In this document: positions 1 to 6,907 of the stretch, in pieces
How positions within the stretch are numbered: position 1 is the stretch's first letter
Layout of the letters: each line of letters opens with the position of its first letter
Source: an uncultured bacterium
Lineage (GTDB): Bacteria; Planctomycetota; Phycisphaerae; Phycisphaerales; SM1A02
Assembly: GCA_903867275.1 (NCBI GenBank)
Contig: CAIPQY010000317.1
Span: 1-12,166, forward strand
Length of the DNA stretch: 12,166 nucleotides
Reading direction: 5' to 3'
Notes under the pieces: model-generated
Told to the model about the DNA's origin: nothing
The model's input: the letters and a program-made list of their open reading frames with translations, nothing else
Database searches by the model: none
Program-made: the position numbers and the translations under genes

Positions 1-8
1 CGCGTCGC

Positions 9-335
9 GTGGCAACGCCGCTCCCGCAGCCATCCATCGCGGATCAGCCGTTCACCACGCGAACCACCGAGCTGGCGGGGTTCGACACCTTCCGGGTGCA
101 GGTGGACCTGCAGATCGACGCGGCGGTGCTGGAGGTGCGTTCGGAGCAGCAGCCGTGGCGTGTGCTGGCCGAAGGCTCGATCGACACCGTGGTGCGCGCT
201 GCGTTGCAGGCCGGCATCCATCCGGTCGAGTTCCGGAACGAGTTCGGCACCTGGCAGGTGACCTCGGATCCACGATTCCCGATGCTGTGCACGCGCCTGA
301 ATGGAGGCGTGGTGAACGTGCGCGGCATCCCATGA
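9..335 (+). CDS. Hypothetical protein, about 108 aa, possibly 5'-truncated by the window edge
   Basis: I do not recognise this protein. The frame is open to the left edge (only two codons precede the GTG at 9), so the true start may lie outside the window and GTG 9 is only the first start visible. The composition is that of a real soluble protein with mixed hydrophobic and charged residues. It has no signal peptide, no membrane segment and no cysteine cluster. The C-terminal half alternates aromatic and polar residues (EFRNEFGTWQV, DPRFPMLC), which suggests beta structure. A 7-bp stem-loop follows the TGA stop directly, and the ABC ATPase gene starts 109 bp downstream on the same strand with its own -10-like box, so co-transcription is not required. 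No function can be assigned. Confidence 0.55.
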   Translation: MATPLPQPSIADQPFTTRTTELAGFDTFRVQVDLQIDAAVLEVRSEQQPWRVLAEGSIDTVVRAALQAGIHPVEFRNEFGTWQVTSDPRFPMLCTRLNGGVVNVRGIP

Positions 336-338
336 TCG

Positions 339-356
339 CCCACGCGGAGGCGTGGG
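339..356 (+). terminator. Stem-loop after the first ORF, possible weak terminator
   Basis: CCCACGC (339-345) and GCGTGGG (350-356) form a perfect 7-bp stem around a GGAG tetraloop, 3 nt after the stop codon of the upstream ORF. No T-tract follows, so it is not a canonical intrinsic terminator. It could stabilise the mRNA 3' end. Confidence 0.3.
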
Positions 357-430
357 GCCCGGTGCGCTCGCATCGGGCCTCACGCGCTTCGTGGACGCGC
401 ACGGCATGCAACTCGGCACGCGCATGCCCG

Positions 431-436
431 TAGACT
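431..436 (+). promoter_or_regulatory. -10-like box (TAGACT) for the ABC transporter operon
   Basis: TAGACT ends 8 nt before the ATG at 445, which would put the transcription start at or next to the start codon. No Shine-Dalgarno sequence lies between box and start, and no good -35 element is visible. The same box-to-start geometry recurs before accA and before the gene at 9494, which is the main support. Confidence 0.4.
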
Positions 437-444
437 CGGGCCAC

Positions 445-1401
445 ATGCCCGATGCGGCCATCGATCTTGGATGCGTGCGAAAGACCTACAAGGGTCGCGT
501 GCATGCCTTGCGCGAGGTGTGTCTGCGCGTGGAGGCGGGCGAAATCTTCGGTCTGCTCGGACCCAACGGTGCCGGCAAGAGCACGCTGGTCAAGATCCTG
601 CTCACGGTGGTGCGACCCACCGAGGCGCGCGGCTCGATGCTGGGCCTGGCCATCGGCGACAAGTCGGCGCTTGCGCGCGTGGGCTACCTGCCCGAGCAGC
701 ACCGTCTGCCGCCGTATCTCACGGCCCGTCAGGCGGTGGAGTTCAGTGGTGCGTTGTCGGGCGTCTCGCGCGCCGACCGCCGTCGCCGTGCCGACAAGCT
801 TCTTGATCAGGTCGGCCTTCGCGACTGGAAGGATCGTCGCGTCAGCGCCTTCAGCAAGGGCATGCGTCAGCGCGCGGGTCTGGCGGCGGCGCTGGTGAAT
901 GATCCGCAGCTGGTGTTCCTGGACGAACCCACCGACGGCGTGGATCCCGTGGGTCGCAAGGAGATCCGCGACCTGCTGCTGCAGATGCGAAGCGAGGGCC
1001 GCACCATCTTCCTGAACAGCCATCTGCTCAGCGAGGCCGAGCAGGTGTGCGATCGCGTTGCCATCCTGCTGCAGGGTCGCGTGGTGAAGCAGGGCAGTCT
1101 GGCCGATCTGCAGCGCGAGGGTGCGCGTCAGGTGCTGGTGGTGCGTTGGCCCGCAGCGCCGCGCGATCTGCCGGGTTGCGATCCGGGCGCAACGATCGAT
1201 CCAACCGATGCCGCAGTGCATCGGCACGTGATTCCCTCGCTCGATACCGCGGCGGCGCAGCCGGCCATCGATGCGGCGCGTGCGGCTGGCGCATCCATCG
1301 TGTCGCTCACGCCGCAGCGCGAACGGCTGGAGGATCTGTTCATGAAGGCGGTCACCGATCCGCTCACCGGGCTGCCGCTGCCACCGGGGGCCGCGTCATG
1401 A
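445..1401 (+). CDS. ABC transporter ATP-binding protein (ABC-2 exporter type)
   Basis: Cytoplasmic ATPase subunit that powers the membrane permease encoded immediately downstream. From ATG 445 (318 aa) it shows Walker A GPNGAGKST at residues 39-47, the Q-loop (LPEQ, Q85), a variant signature FSKGM at 136-140, Walker B LVFLDEP at 156-162, a D-loop (GVDP) and the H-loop NSH (H193). About 100 C-terminal residues after the nucleotide-binding domain form the extension common in NatA/CcmA-like exporters. The frame opens further upstream to a GTG at 352, but homology starts just after 445 and a TAGACT box ends 8 nt before it; ATG 424 is a second alternative. The stop overlaps the permease start (ATGA), so the two are translationally coupled. 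The substrate is unknown. The subfamily resembles NosF/GldA-type two-gene exporters, but neither sequence nor neighbours identify cargo. Confidence 0.93.
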   Translation: MPDAAIDLGCVRKTYKGRVHALREVCLRVEAGEIFGLLGPNGAGKSTLVKILLTVVRPTEARGSMLGLAIGDKSALARVGYLPEQHRLPPYLTARQAVEFSGALSGVSRADRRRRADKLLDQVGLRDWKDRRVSAFSKGMRQRAGLAAALVNDPQLVFLDEPTDGVDPVGRKEIRDLLLQMRSEGRTIFLNSHLLSEAEQVCDRVAILLQGRVVKQGSLADLQREGARQVLVVRWPAAPRDLPGCDPGATIDPTDAAVHRHVIPSLDTAAAQPAIDAARAAGASIVSLTPQRERLEDLFMKAVTDPLTGLPLPPGAAS

Positions 1402-2501
1402 CGGCGTTCATCGCCATCCTGGTGGACACCTATCGCGAGCTGGCCAGCAAGCGGCTGTTCTGGCTCAGCATGGCGCTGTCCGGACTGGTGGTGCTCAGCT
1501 TCGCGCTGATCGGCATCAACGAGAAGGGCATGAGCATCCTCGGCTGGACGCTCGAGATCCCGTTCATCAACAGCACGCTGATGGACGCTTCGGACTTCTA
1601 CAAGCTGGCCTTCTACGCGCTGGGTGTGCGCTTCTGGCTGGCCTGGCTGGCGTGCCTGCTGGCGCTGGTGGCAAGCGCGGGACTGTTCCCCGAACTGGTG
1701 TCGAGCGGCACGGTGGAGACGCTGCTCGCCCGGCCCATCGCGCGTTGGCGGCTGTACGTGTTCAAGTTCACCGGCGGTCTGCTGTTCACGGCGCTGCAGG
1801 TGATGGTGTTCTGCACCGCCAGCTTCGTGGTGATCGGCGTGCGCGGCGGCGCGTGGGAGCCCGGCCTGTTTCTGGCCGTTCCCATGGTGGCGCTGCTGTA
1901 CTCGTACCTGTTCAGCGTGTGCGCGCTCATCGGCACCGTCACGCGCAGCGGCATCGCGGCGCTGCTGCTCACCGTGCTGTTCTGGGGCTTCCTGTTCACG
2001 CTGAACACCAGCGAGCAGATGGTGAACAGCTTCCGCATCGCCAAGATCGAGGAGCGCAGCGCGATCGATCGCCTGATGGACACGCGCCGGCAGAAGGATG
2101 CCAACGCCGACGTGAGTGATCTGGAGCAGGAACGCCAGAACGCCGAGGACGCGATCCGTCCGCTCACCACGGCGCACCGCATCCTGTTCGCCGCCAAGAC
2201 GATCCTTCCGAAGACCGACGAAACCGTGGCGCTTGTGCAGCGCTGGACCACCGAGGCCGCCAACCTGCAGGGCGTGGCTTCGGAGGATGACGAAGCGGAC
2301 AAGCCCGCCGCGAGCCCGCCACGCCGTCGCGGTCGCGGCAACAACTTCGGAACGGTGCGTGCCAAGGAGCGTGATGTGCTGGCAGCCATCGAGAAGGAGC
2401 AGCGCACCCGCGGGGTGCCGTGGATCCTGGGCACATCGGTCGCGTTCGAGGCGGTGGTGCTGCTGATCGGCTGCCGCATCTTCGCGCGGCGCGACTTCTG
2501 A
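1398..2501 (+). CDS. ABC-2 type permease subunit
   Basis: Inner-membrane partner of the preceding ATPase, 367 aa from ATG 1398, whose first four bases overlap the ATPase stop. Hydrophobic segments lie at about 20-40, 75-97, 122-147, 155-180, 184-202 and 340-362, giving the six-helix ABC-2 topology. The motif SSGTVETLLARPIARWRLY (about 102-120) is the family's typical cytoplasmic loop before helix 3. The oddity is a soluble stretch of about 135 residues (203-338) between helices 5 and 6. It is rich in Glu/Arg/Gln, likely partly coiled coil (about 212-255), with an acidic and then Pro/Arg-rich low-complexity part near 295-315. With an even helix arrangement this segment would be extracytoplasmic. 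A longer in-frame opening upstream (from 1047) runs through the ATPase gene and is not coding. The gene converges with proC, 7 bp away. Cargo unknown. Confidence 0.9.
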   Translation: MTAFIAILVDTYRELASKRLFWLSMALSGLVVLSFALIGINEKGMSILGWTLEIPFINSTLMDASDFYKLAFYALGVRFWLAWLACLLALVASAGLFPELVSSGTVETLLARPIARWRLYVFKFTGGLLFTALQVMVFCTASFVVIGVRGGAWEPGLFLAVPMVALLYSYLFSVCALIGTVTRSGIAALLLTVLFWGFLFTLNTSEQMVNSFRIAKIEERSAIDRLMDTRRQKDANADVSDLEQERQNAEDAIRPLTTAHRILFAAKTILPKTDETVALVQRWTTEAANLQGVASEDDEADKPAASPPRRRGRGNNFGTVRAKERDVLAAIEKEQRTRGVPWILGTSVAFEAVVLLIGCRIFARRDF

Positions 2502-2508
2502 ACCTGCG

Positions 2509-3303
2509 TCAGCGCACGCCCAGTTCGCGCGCGCGGTCGCGTGCGGCGATGGCCGCGCGTTCAAGCAGCGACTCGAAGCCGCCTTGCTGCAGCACCGCCA
2601 GCGCCGCCGCGGTGGTGCCCGCGGGGCTTGTCACGCTGGCACGCAGTTCGGCGGGTGGAACCTGGCCATGTCGCCACGCCGCCGCGGCGCCTTCCGCCGC
2701 GCTCACCGCGAAGGCGCGTGCGGCCTCGGCCGGCACGCCCATGCGCGTGGCCGCCGCCTCCATCGCCTCGATGAACAGGCACGCGTAGGCCACGCCCGAT
2801 GCGCCGCATGCGGTGGCGGCATCCAGATGCGCCTCGTCGATCTCGATCACCGGCCCGATGGCGCCGAACAGCGTGCGCGCGAAATCGGCTTCGGTCGCGG
2901 GCACCTCGGCGCCCATCGACAACGCCGTGGTGCTCGCGCCCACGGTGGCCGCCACGGTGGGCATGGCGCGGATCACGTGCGTTGCGCCAAGTTCACGGGC
3001 GATCGCGGCGCGGCTCCATCCAGCCATCACGCTGATCACCGTGGTGTTGGCGTGCAGGCGTGCTCGATGCGCGGTCACGGTGCCGAATGCCTGCGGCTTC
3101 ACGGCCACCAGCACGCGACAGGCCTCGGTCAGCGCCTGCTCGATGGGCATGGTGCGCAGTCCCGCGGCCTTCGCCTCGGCCATCCGGGCTGGATCCGCGT
3201 CCACCGCCACCATGTCGGCGGCCTGCAGCGTGCCCGACCGCAGCACGCCGCGCGCGATCGCCGACCCAAGTCGTCCGAATCCGATGATGGTGACCGCGCT
3301 CAT
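2509..3303 (-). CDS. proC: Pyrroline-5-carboxylate reductase
   Basis: Catalyses the last step of proline synthesis, NAD(P)H-dependent reduction of 1-pyrroline-5-carboxylate to proline, in the cytoplasm. The 264-aa length is normal for the family. It has an N-terminal Rossmann dinucleotide site IIGFGRLGSAIARG (6-19), the VAVKPQAF strand (67-74), VISVMAGWS (89-97), and the C-terminal signature PAELRASVTSPAGTTAAAL (217-235). Two usual motifs are altered: the MPN sequence reads MPT (114-116), and the helix normally containing GSGPAY reads GASGVAY (167-173). The fold signature is otherwise complete, so I keep the assignment. ATG at 3303 is chosen because the Rossmann strand starts at residue 3; an upstream start at 3342 would add a non-homologous tail. 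A CACAAT box ends 6 nt before the ATG, so the message may be leaderless. Divergent from accA, convergent with the permease. Confidence 0.9.
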   Translation of the reverse strand: MSAVTIIGFGRLGSAIARGVLRSGTLQAADMVAVDADPARMAEAKAAGLRTMPIEQALTEACRVLVAVKPQAFGTVTAHRARLHANTTVISVMAGWSRAAIARELGATHVIRAMPTVAATVGASTTALSMGAEVPATEADFARTLFGAIGPVIEIDEAHLDAATACGASGVAYACLFIEAMEAAATRMGVPAEAARAFAVSAAEGAAAAWRHGQVPPAELRASVTSPAGTTAAALAVLQQGGFESLLERAAIAARDRARELGVR

Positions 3304-3309
3304 GCGGGC

Positions 3310-3315
3310 ATTGTG
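3310..3315 (-). promoter_or_regulatory. -10-like box (CACAAT) upstream of proC
   Basis: Read on the minus strand, TGT-CACAAT resembles an extended -10 element (TG one base upstream of the hexamer; 4 of 6 matches to TATAAT). It ends 6 nt before the proC ATG, so a leaderless transcript is likely if the box is used. No -35 element is visible. Confidence 0.35.
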
Positions 3316-3351
3316 ACAGCCGCGCCCGCCAGTCGTCGACACGGCGACACG

Positions 3352-3380
3352 ATTGGATCCCCGGGCATCGCTGCTATCCT
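3352..3380 (+). promoter_or_regulatory. accA promoter: TTGGAT-N17-TATCCT
   Basis: A -35-like TTGGAT (3352-3357) is separated by exactly 17 bp from TATCCT (3375-3380). The expected start of transcription falls 1-3 nt before the accA ATG at 3390, and no Shine-Dalgarno sequence is present. The same -35 hexamer (TTGGAT) recurs before the gene at 9494. Confidence 0.5.
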
Positions 3381-3389
3381 GTTCTCCTC

Positions 3390-4361
3390 ATGTCCGCCCC
3401 AGCGCTTGTCACCCTGGACTTCGAGGAGCCGGTCGCCGAGATCCAGCGGCAGATCGACTCCCTGCAGCAGAAGCCCGACGCGTCCAAGTTCGCCGACGAG
3501 ATCGCCACGCTGAAGCATGCGCGCGACAGCCTGCTCACCAAGACCTACGCCAACCTGTCCCCGTGGCAGACCGTGCGCGTGGCGCGCCATCCGCAGCGCC
3601 CGCAGACGCTTGACTACATCCGCATGATCTGCCGCGACTGGTGCGAACTGCACGGCGACCGCCGCTACGGCGACGATCCCAGCATCGTCACCGGCTTCGC
3701 GCGCATCGGCAGCATGAAGTGCCTGGTGGTGGGCCATCACAAGGGCCGCACCACCGAAGAGCGCATCAAGTGCCGCTTTGGCTGCGCCAATCCCGAGGGT
3801 TATCGCAAGGCCATGCTGAAGATGGAGCTGGCCGAGAAGTTCCGCCTGCCCATCGTCACGCTCATCGACACGCCGGGCGCCTACCCGGGTCTGGACAGCG
3901 AGCAGCGCGGCCAGGCCGAGGCCATCGCCGTGAACCTGCGCGAGATGAGCCGCCTGCGCACGCCGATCGTCTGCGCCGTGATCGGCGAGGGCGGCAGCGG
4001 TGGCGCGCTTGGCATCGGCGTGGGTGATCGCGTGGCCATGCTGCAGTACAGCTGGTACTCGGTCATCAGCCCCGAAGGCTGCGCCGCCATCCTGTGGAAG
4101 AAGGCCAACGAGCAGACCAACACTGCGGCCGCCACCGCGCTGGCCCTGACTGCCGAGGCCAATCTCAAGAACGGCCTGGTGGACGCGGTCATCCCGGAGC
4201 CGCACGGTGGCGCGCATCGCGACCCACAGGCAACCGCCGATCGGCTGCAGGGCTGGATCGTTGATTCGGTCCGAGAACTGCAGCGCGTGGCACCGGAAAC
4301 CCTCGTCAGACTGCGCTACGAAAAGTTCCGCGCCATCGGGTCCGTGAAGCAGGCAACCTGA
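3390..4361 (+). CDS. accA: Acetyl-CoA carboxylase, carboxyltransferase subunit alpha
   Basis: With AccD it forms the carboxyltransferase that moves the carboxyl group from biotin-BCCP to acetyl-CoA, making malonyl-CoA for fatty-acid synthesis. The 323-aa length matches the family (about 315-325). Recognisable are the N-terminal helical segment LDFEEPVAEIQRQIDSL (9-25), the ARHPQRPQTLDYI region (65-77), LHGDRRYGDD (87-96), the crotonase-fold oxyanion segments TPGAYPGLDSEQRGQ (161-175) and GEGGSGGALGIGVGD (199-213), and YSVISPEGCAAILWK (223-237). Start ATG 3390 fits the family N-terminus and lies 9 nt after a TATCCT box. It stands alone: proC is divergent and the sigma gene follows after 246 bp with its own promoter. 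accD is not in the window, as is common in bacteria where accA and accD are unlinked. Confidence 0.97.
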   Translation: MSAPALVTLDFEEPVAEIQRQIDSLQQKPDASKFADEIATLKHARDSLLTKTYANLSPWQTVRVARHPQRPQTLDYIRMICRDWCELHGDRRYGDDPSIVTGFARIGSMKCLVVGHHKGRTTEERIKCRFGCANPEGYRKAMLKMELAEKFRLPIVTLIDTPGAYPGLDSEQRGQAEAIAVNLREMSRLRTPIVCAVIGEGGSGGALGIGVGDRVAMLQYSWYSVISPEGCAAILWKKANEQTNTAAATALALTAEANLKNGLVDAVIPEPHGGAHRDPQATADRLQGWIVDSVRELQRVAPETLVRLRYEKFRAIGSVKQAT

Positions 4362-4462
4362 GTCGGGGGTTTGATCGCTGCTCGCTTTTGCCTTTCCCAT
4401 GCGAGCCAGCAAACCCACGGCGTTCAGATTCCATGTTTCCTTGCATTCGAGGACCTTGGCGT

Positions 4463-4490
4463 TTGACCTCGTGTGGTTACGGGATATGGT
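4463..4490 (+). promoter_or_regulatory. Sigma-70-like promoter TTGACC-N16-TATGGT for the sigma/kinase operon
   Basis: TTGACC (4463-4468) matches 5 of 6 bases of the -35 consensus. A 16-bp spacer leads to TATGGT (4485-4490), 4 of 6 to the -10 consensus. Transcription would start near 4497 and give a leader of about 110 nt before the GTG at 4608. The flanking 4362-4607 region is lower in GC than the genes around it and has no convincing ORF. Confidence 0.45.
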
Positions 4491-4560
4491 GCACCCGGAG
4501 CAATCGGAACAGGGCAACTTGGGGAGCAGGACAAGGGTGCGCCCGATCAGGCGACGCCTT

Positions 4561-4578
4561 GATGCGTGTCTTCGCATC
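4561..4578 (+). promoter_or_regulatory. Stem-loop in the leader of the ECF sigma gene
   Basis: GATGCG (4561-4566) and CGCATC (4573-4578) form a 6-bp stem with a 6-nt loop, 29 nt before the GTG start and 16 nt before the Shine-Dalgarno region. GGCGA just upstream (4550-4554) can instead pair with TCGCC (4577-4581), so two structures compete. This could modulate translation; no function is shown. Confidence 0.25.
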
Positions 4579-4607
4579 GCCTGGTCAACAACTCGGTGGA
4601 GTGGCCC

Positions 4608-5174
4608 GTGTCCGACTTGGTTCCCCCGGCCAGCGTTTCGCTGTCCCAGCTATTTGAAAGCATCTACGGTCGCCTGAAGGACCTCAGCACCCTGTGCATG
4701 CGCACGCAGCCGTCGGGGCACACCCTGCAGCCCACCGCTGTGGTGCACGAAGCCTTCCTGAAACTCGCTGACCGTGATCCCTCGGAATTCCAGGGCCAGG
4801 AGCATTTCATGGCCACTGCGGCCACCGTGCTGCGCTCCGTGCTCGTGGACCATGCGCGCCGCCGCCACGCCAAGAAGCGTGGCAGCGCAAAGTGGAAGGG
4901 CAGCACCGACGAATTTGAGCCCACCGATCCCACCGTGGAGGTTGGCGGACTGCTCGTCCTTGAGGATGCGCTGAAGGCCCTTGCTGAAAATGATCAACGC
5001 AGTGCCCGCGTGGCCGAGCTCCGCATCTTCGGCGGACTGAGCATGGAGCATGTCGCGCGTCTGCTCGACATCAGCCTGTCCACTGCCGATCGTGACTGGC
5101 GTGTCGCCAAGGCGTGGCTCGAGAAGGAATACGAAGTGAATGTGCGCCTGCTGGCCCGAGAGGAGGCAGCATGA
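4608..5174 (+). CDS. ECF-family RNA polymerase sigma factor (Planctomycetes/Acidobacteria type)
   Basis: A sigma-70 family factor that would direct RNA polymerase to a specific promoter set. From GTG 4608 (188 aa) it matches the TIGR02999 / Sigma70_ECF pattern: a region-2 start LSQLFESIYGRLKDLS (12-27), the family signature SGHTLQPTAVVHEAFLKL (36-53), HFMATAATVLRSVLVDHARR (67-86) followed by a basic HAKKRGS, then region 4 with FGGLSMEHVARLLDISLSTADRDW (141-164), a helix-turn-helix for -35 recognition. GTG 4608 has GGTGGAG 6 nt upstream; an in-frame GTG at 4566 lacks such a site and precedes the homology. The stop overlaps the kinase start (ATGA). In planctomycetes such sigma genes are often next to Ser/Thr kinases, and this family lacks a classical anti-sigma partner; none is seen here. 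The kinase is the likely regulator, by inference. Confidence 0.93.
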   Translation: MSDLVPPASVSLSQLFESIYGRLKDLSTLCMRTQPSGHTLQPTAVVHEAFLKLADRDPSEFQGQEHFMATAATVLRSVLVDHARRRHAKKRGSAKWKGSTDEFEPTDPTVEVGGLLVLEDALKALAENDQRSARVAELRIFGGLSMEHVARLLDISLSTADRDWRVAKAWLEKEYEVNVRLLAREEAA

Positions 5175-6229
5175 GCATTGCCGCTGCCCCAGCCGATCGT
5201 TGGTCCATCGTGCGCGGTCTGTTCGAGGCCGTGTCCGCGCTTGGGTCGACGCAGCGCAGCGGGTTCCTGGATTTCGCCTGCCCGGATGTAGCCATCCGCG
5301 CCGAGGTGGAGTCGCTGCTCGAGGGCCACGAGGCCTCGAGCGATTGGGACATGCCCTGCGATCGTCGCGTCGAGGATGCGACCGAGCAGCTCCCCGAGAT
5401 CTCGGGGTTCAGCATCGAGCGCCTGCTCGGCACGGGTGGCGCCGGCAGCGTGTATTCGGCGCAGAGCGCGGCCAGCGGACAGCGCGTGGCGATCAAGGTG
5501 CTGCGCACTGCCGCCGCCAACAGCCAGGCCGTGCAGCGCTTCCGCCAGGAGTGCCGCGCGTTGGCGCGACTGTCGCACTCGGGCATCGTGCAAATGATCG
5601 AGACCGGCGTGGCACGCGGTGGCGTGACGTACCTGGTGATGGAATTCGTGGAGGGGCAGTCGATCGATGCCTGGTTGCAGGCGAACCAGCCCTCTGCGGA
5701 GCGCTGCATCGACGTGATCCGCGATGTGCTGGCCGCGCTGGCGCACGCCCATGACGCCGGCGTGATCCACCGCGACATCAAGCCCCACAACGTGATGGTG
5801 ACGCCCGAAGGGCGCGTGAAGCTTGTCGACTTCGGCGTGGCACGCCTGAGCAGCGACGAGGGTCGCCGCACCGGCTTCCGCACCGAGACAGGCCATCTGG
5901 TGGGAACGTTCGCCTACATGAGCCCGGAGCAGGCCGATGGTCGCAGCGAGCGCATCGGCGTGGCCAGCGACGTGTATCAGGCGGCGCTGCTGCTGTTCGA
6001 GATGCTGGCTGGCCGACTGCCCTACGAGGCGGATGGTCGCAGCGCCGCGGGCCTGCTGCGTGCGGTGCTGATGGACGAGCGCATGCGCCTGGACGCGATT
6101 CGCCCCGAGATGGATGCGGGCCTGAGCGATCTGCTGGATCGCGCCCTGTCGATCGACCCGGCGCGGCGCCCACAGTCCGTCAGGCAGCTTGATGCCGAAC
6201 TCGCGGCACTGTGCGTGTTCGACCGCTGA
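5171..6229 (+). CDS. Soluble Hanks-type serine/threonine protein kinase
   Basis: Eukaryotic-like protein kinase, 352 aa, preceded by AGGAGG (5161-5166) and sharing 4 bp with the sigma-factor stop. The N-terminal 55 residues (WSIVRGLFEAVSAL, GFLDFACPD, AEVESLLEGHE) are the helical segment common to planctomycete and acidobacterial kinases that sit beside ECF sigma genes. The kinase domain runs from about 80 to 347: Gly loop GTGGAGSV (87-94), catalytic Lys in VAIKV (K109), a C-helix Glu (E127), HRDIKPHN (200-207, catalytic D202), DFG (220-222), a Thr-rich activation segment TGFRTETGHLVGT (234-246), YMSPEQ (249-254) and the subdomain IX stretch SDVYQAALLLFEMLAG (266-281). All catalytic residues are present, so it should be active. 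It has no transmembrane helix or C-terminal sensor domain, unlike many bacterial homologues, so it is probably cytosolic and phosphorylates the sigma factor or a shared target (inference). Confidence 0.95.
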   Translation: MSIAAAPADRWSIVRGLFEAVSALGSTQRSGFLDFACPDVAIRAEVESLLEGHEASSDWDMPCDRRVEDATEQLPEISGFSIERLLGTGGAGSVYSAQSAASGQRVAIKVLRTAAANSQAVQRFRQECRALARLSHSGIVQMIETGVARGGVTYLVMEFVEGQSIDAWLQANQPSAERCIDVIRDVLAALAHAHDAGVIHRDIKPHNVMVTPEGRVKLVDFGVARLSSDEGRRTGFRTETGHLVGTFAYMSPEQADGRSERIGVASDVYQAALLLFEMLAGRLPYEADGRSAAGLLRAVLMDERMRLDAIRPEMDAGLSDLLDRALSIDPARRPQSVRQLDAELAALCVFDR

Positions 6230-6299
6230 GCGCTTCTCTCCCCTTCACCTTCAGGCGCTTCGTCTGTCCATTTTTGGCCCGTGTTCGGGCGCGTCGTGA

Positions 6300-6821
6300 T
6301 CAGCCCGCGTTGCGCTTGCCGGTTCGCAGACCCAGCGCTTCCATGCACGGGCGACCCGCGCCAATCAGCAGCGACGCGTGGCCCGTCACGATCGCGGTGA
6401 GCATGTATCGACCGGGCGCAAGCACCAGGTCCTGCGCATCCGGGCCGCGCGCGATCACGTCGGGCACCATCAGCGAGCCGAATCCATCCCACACGCTCGC
6501 TTCCACGTCGCGTCCCTGCGCAAGGGCCCACAGCGGCATCGTCGCGCCGTTCGGGTTCTGCACAAGCCAATGAACCTCGATTTCCGCCTGTTCCGGTCCG
6601 GCCATCGCCGCGTGGAAGTGGTCTTCCGCCATCAGCAGCGTGACGCCGGCACCCGAGTCATCGGGCCGCAGCGTGAGGGTGCGCGGATCGCCGGTCACCT
6701 GCAGGATCTCGCGGCGAACCTGCGGTTGTCCGGGCAGGCACACCACCATGTCGCCCTGGATGGGGCGAATGCGTCGCTCGGGGGAGCGTGTTGCGTCAAG
6801 GATGTGTTTGCGGCGTAGCAC
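6300..6821 (-). CDS. Hypothetical protein, 173 aa
   Basis: I do not recognise this protein. The minus-strand reading has normal protein composition, while the opposite-strand frame over the same bases is Arg/His-rich and looks like a shadow. Visible features: a basic N-terminus (LRRKHILDATRSPERRIRP), then GDMVVCLPGQPQVRREILQV, GAGVTLLMAEDHFHAAM, HWLVQNPNG and LAPGRYMLTAIVTGHASLL. Alternating hydrophobic stretches suggest a beta-rich soluble domain. No signal peptide, membrane helix or catalytic motif is evident. The start is uncertain: GTG 6821 has only a weak ribosome site, and ATG 6749 is an alternative giving 149 aa. It converges with the kinase gene (70 bp between stops). Upstream lies the gene-free stretch with an inverted repeat that could be its control region. 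No function assigned. Confidence 0.65.
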   Translation of the reverse strand: MLRRKHILDATRSPERRIRPIQGDMVVCLPGQPQVRREILQVTGDPRTLTLRPDDSGAGVTLLMAEDHFHAAMAGPEQAEIEVHWLVQNPNGATMPLWALAQGRDVEASVWDGFGSLMVPDVIARGPDAQDLVLAPGRYMLTAIVTGHASLLIGAGRPCMEALGLRTGKRNAG

Positions 6822-6868
6822 TCACAGACAGAAACGCGTTTTCGGGGTGGGTTCCGTCAGGATCCAAT

Positions 6869-6887
6869 GAATTTGGTTCACAAATTC
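6869..6887. repeat. Perfect inverted repeat, operator-like
   Basis: GAATTTG (6869-6875) and CAAATTC (6881-6887) are perfect 7-bp arms around a 5-bp spacer in an unusually AT-rich patch. It lies 48 bp upstream of the GTG of the minus-strand gene and overlaps the best -35-like element for the plus-strand candidate RNA. It could be a dimeric-regulator site or a hairpin. Confidence 0.35.
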
Positions 6888-6907
6888 CTGCAACACAGAA
6901 TCTTGTG

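Noticed and set aside
1047..1397. Upstream extension of the permease frame
   Set aside because: It overlaps the ATPase gene in another frame and is Arg/Ser/Ala-rich. The ABC-2 homology starts at ATG 1398.
3300..4577. Long minus-strand open frame (425 codons) opposite accA
   Set aside because: It is antisense to the fully conserved accA, and its translation is rich in His, Arg, Gly and Ala without domain signatures. High GC in third positions makes such shadows common here.
6271..6290. Terminator between the kinase and the convergent gene (TTTTT near GCCCG-TGTT-CGGGC)
   Set aside because: The T-run precedes the hairpin on the plus strand, and an A-run follows it on the minus strand, so neither orientation is a canonical intrinsic terminator.
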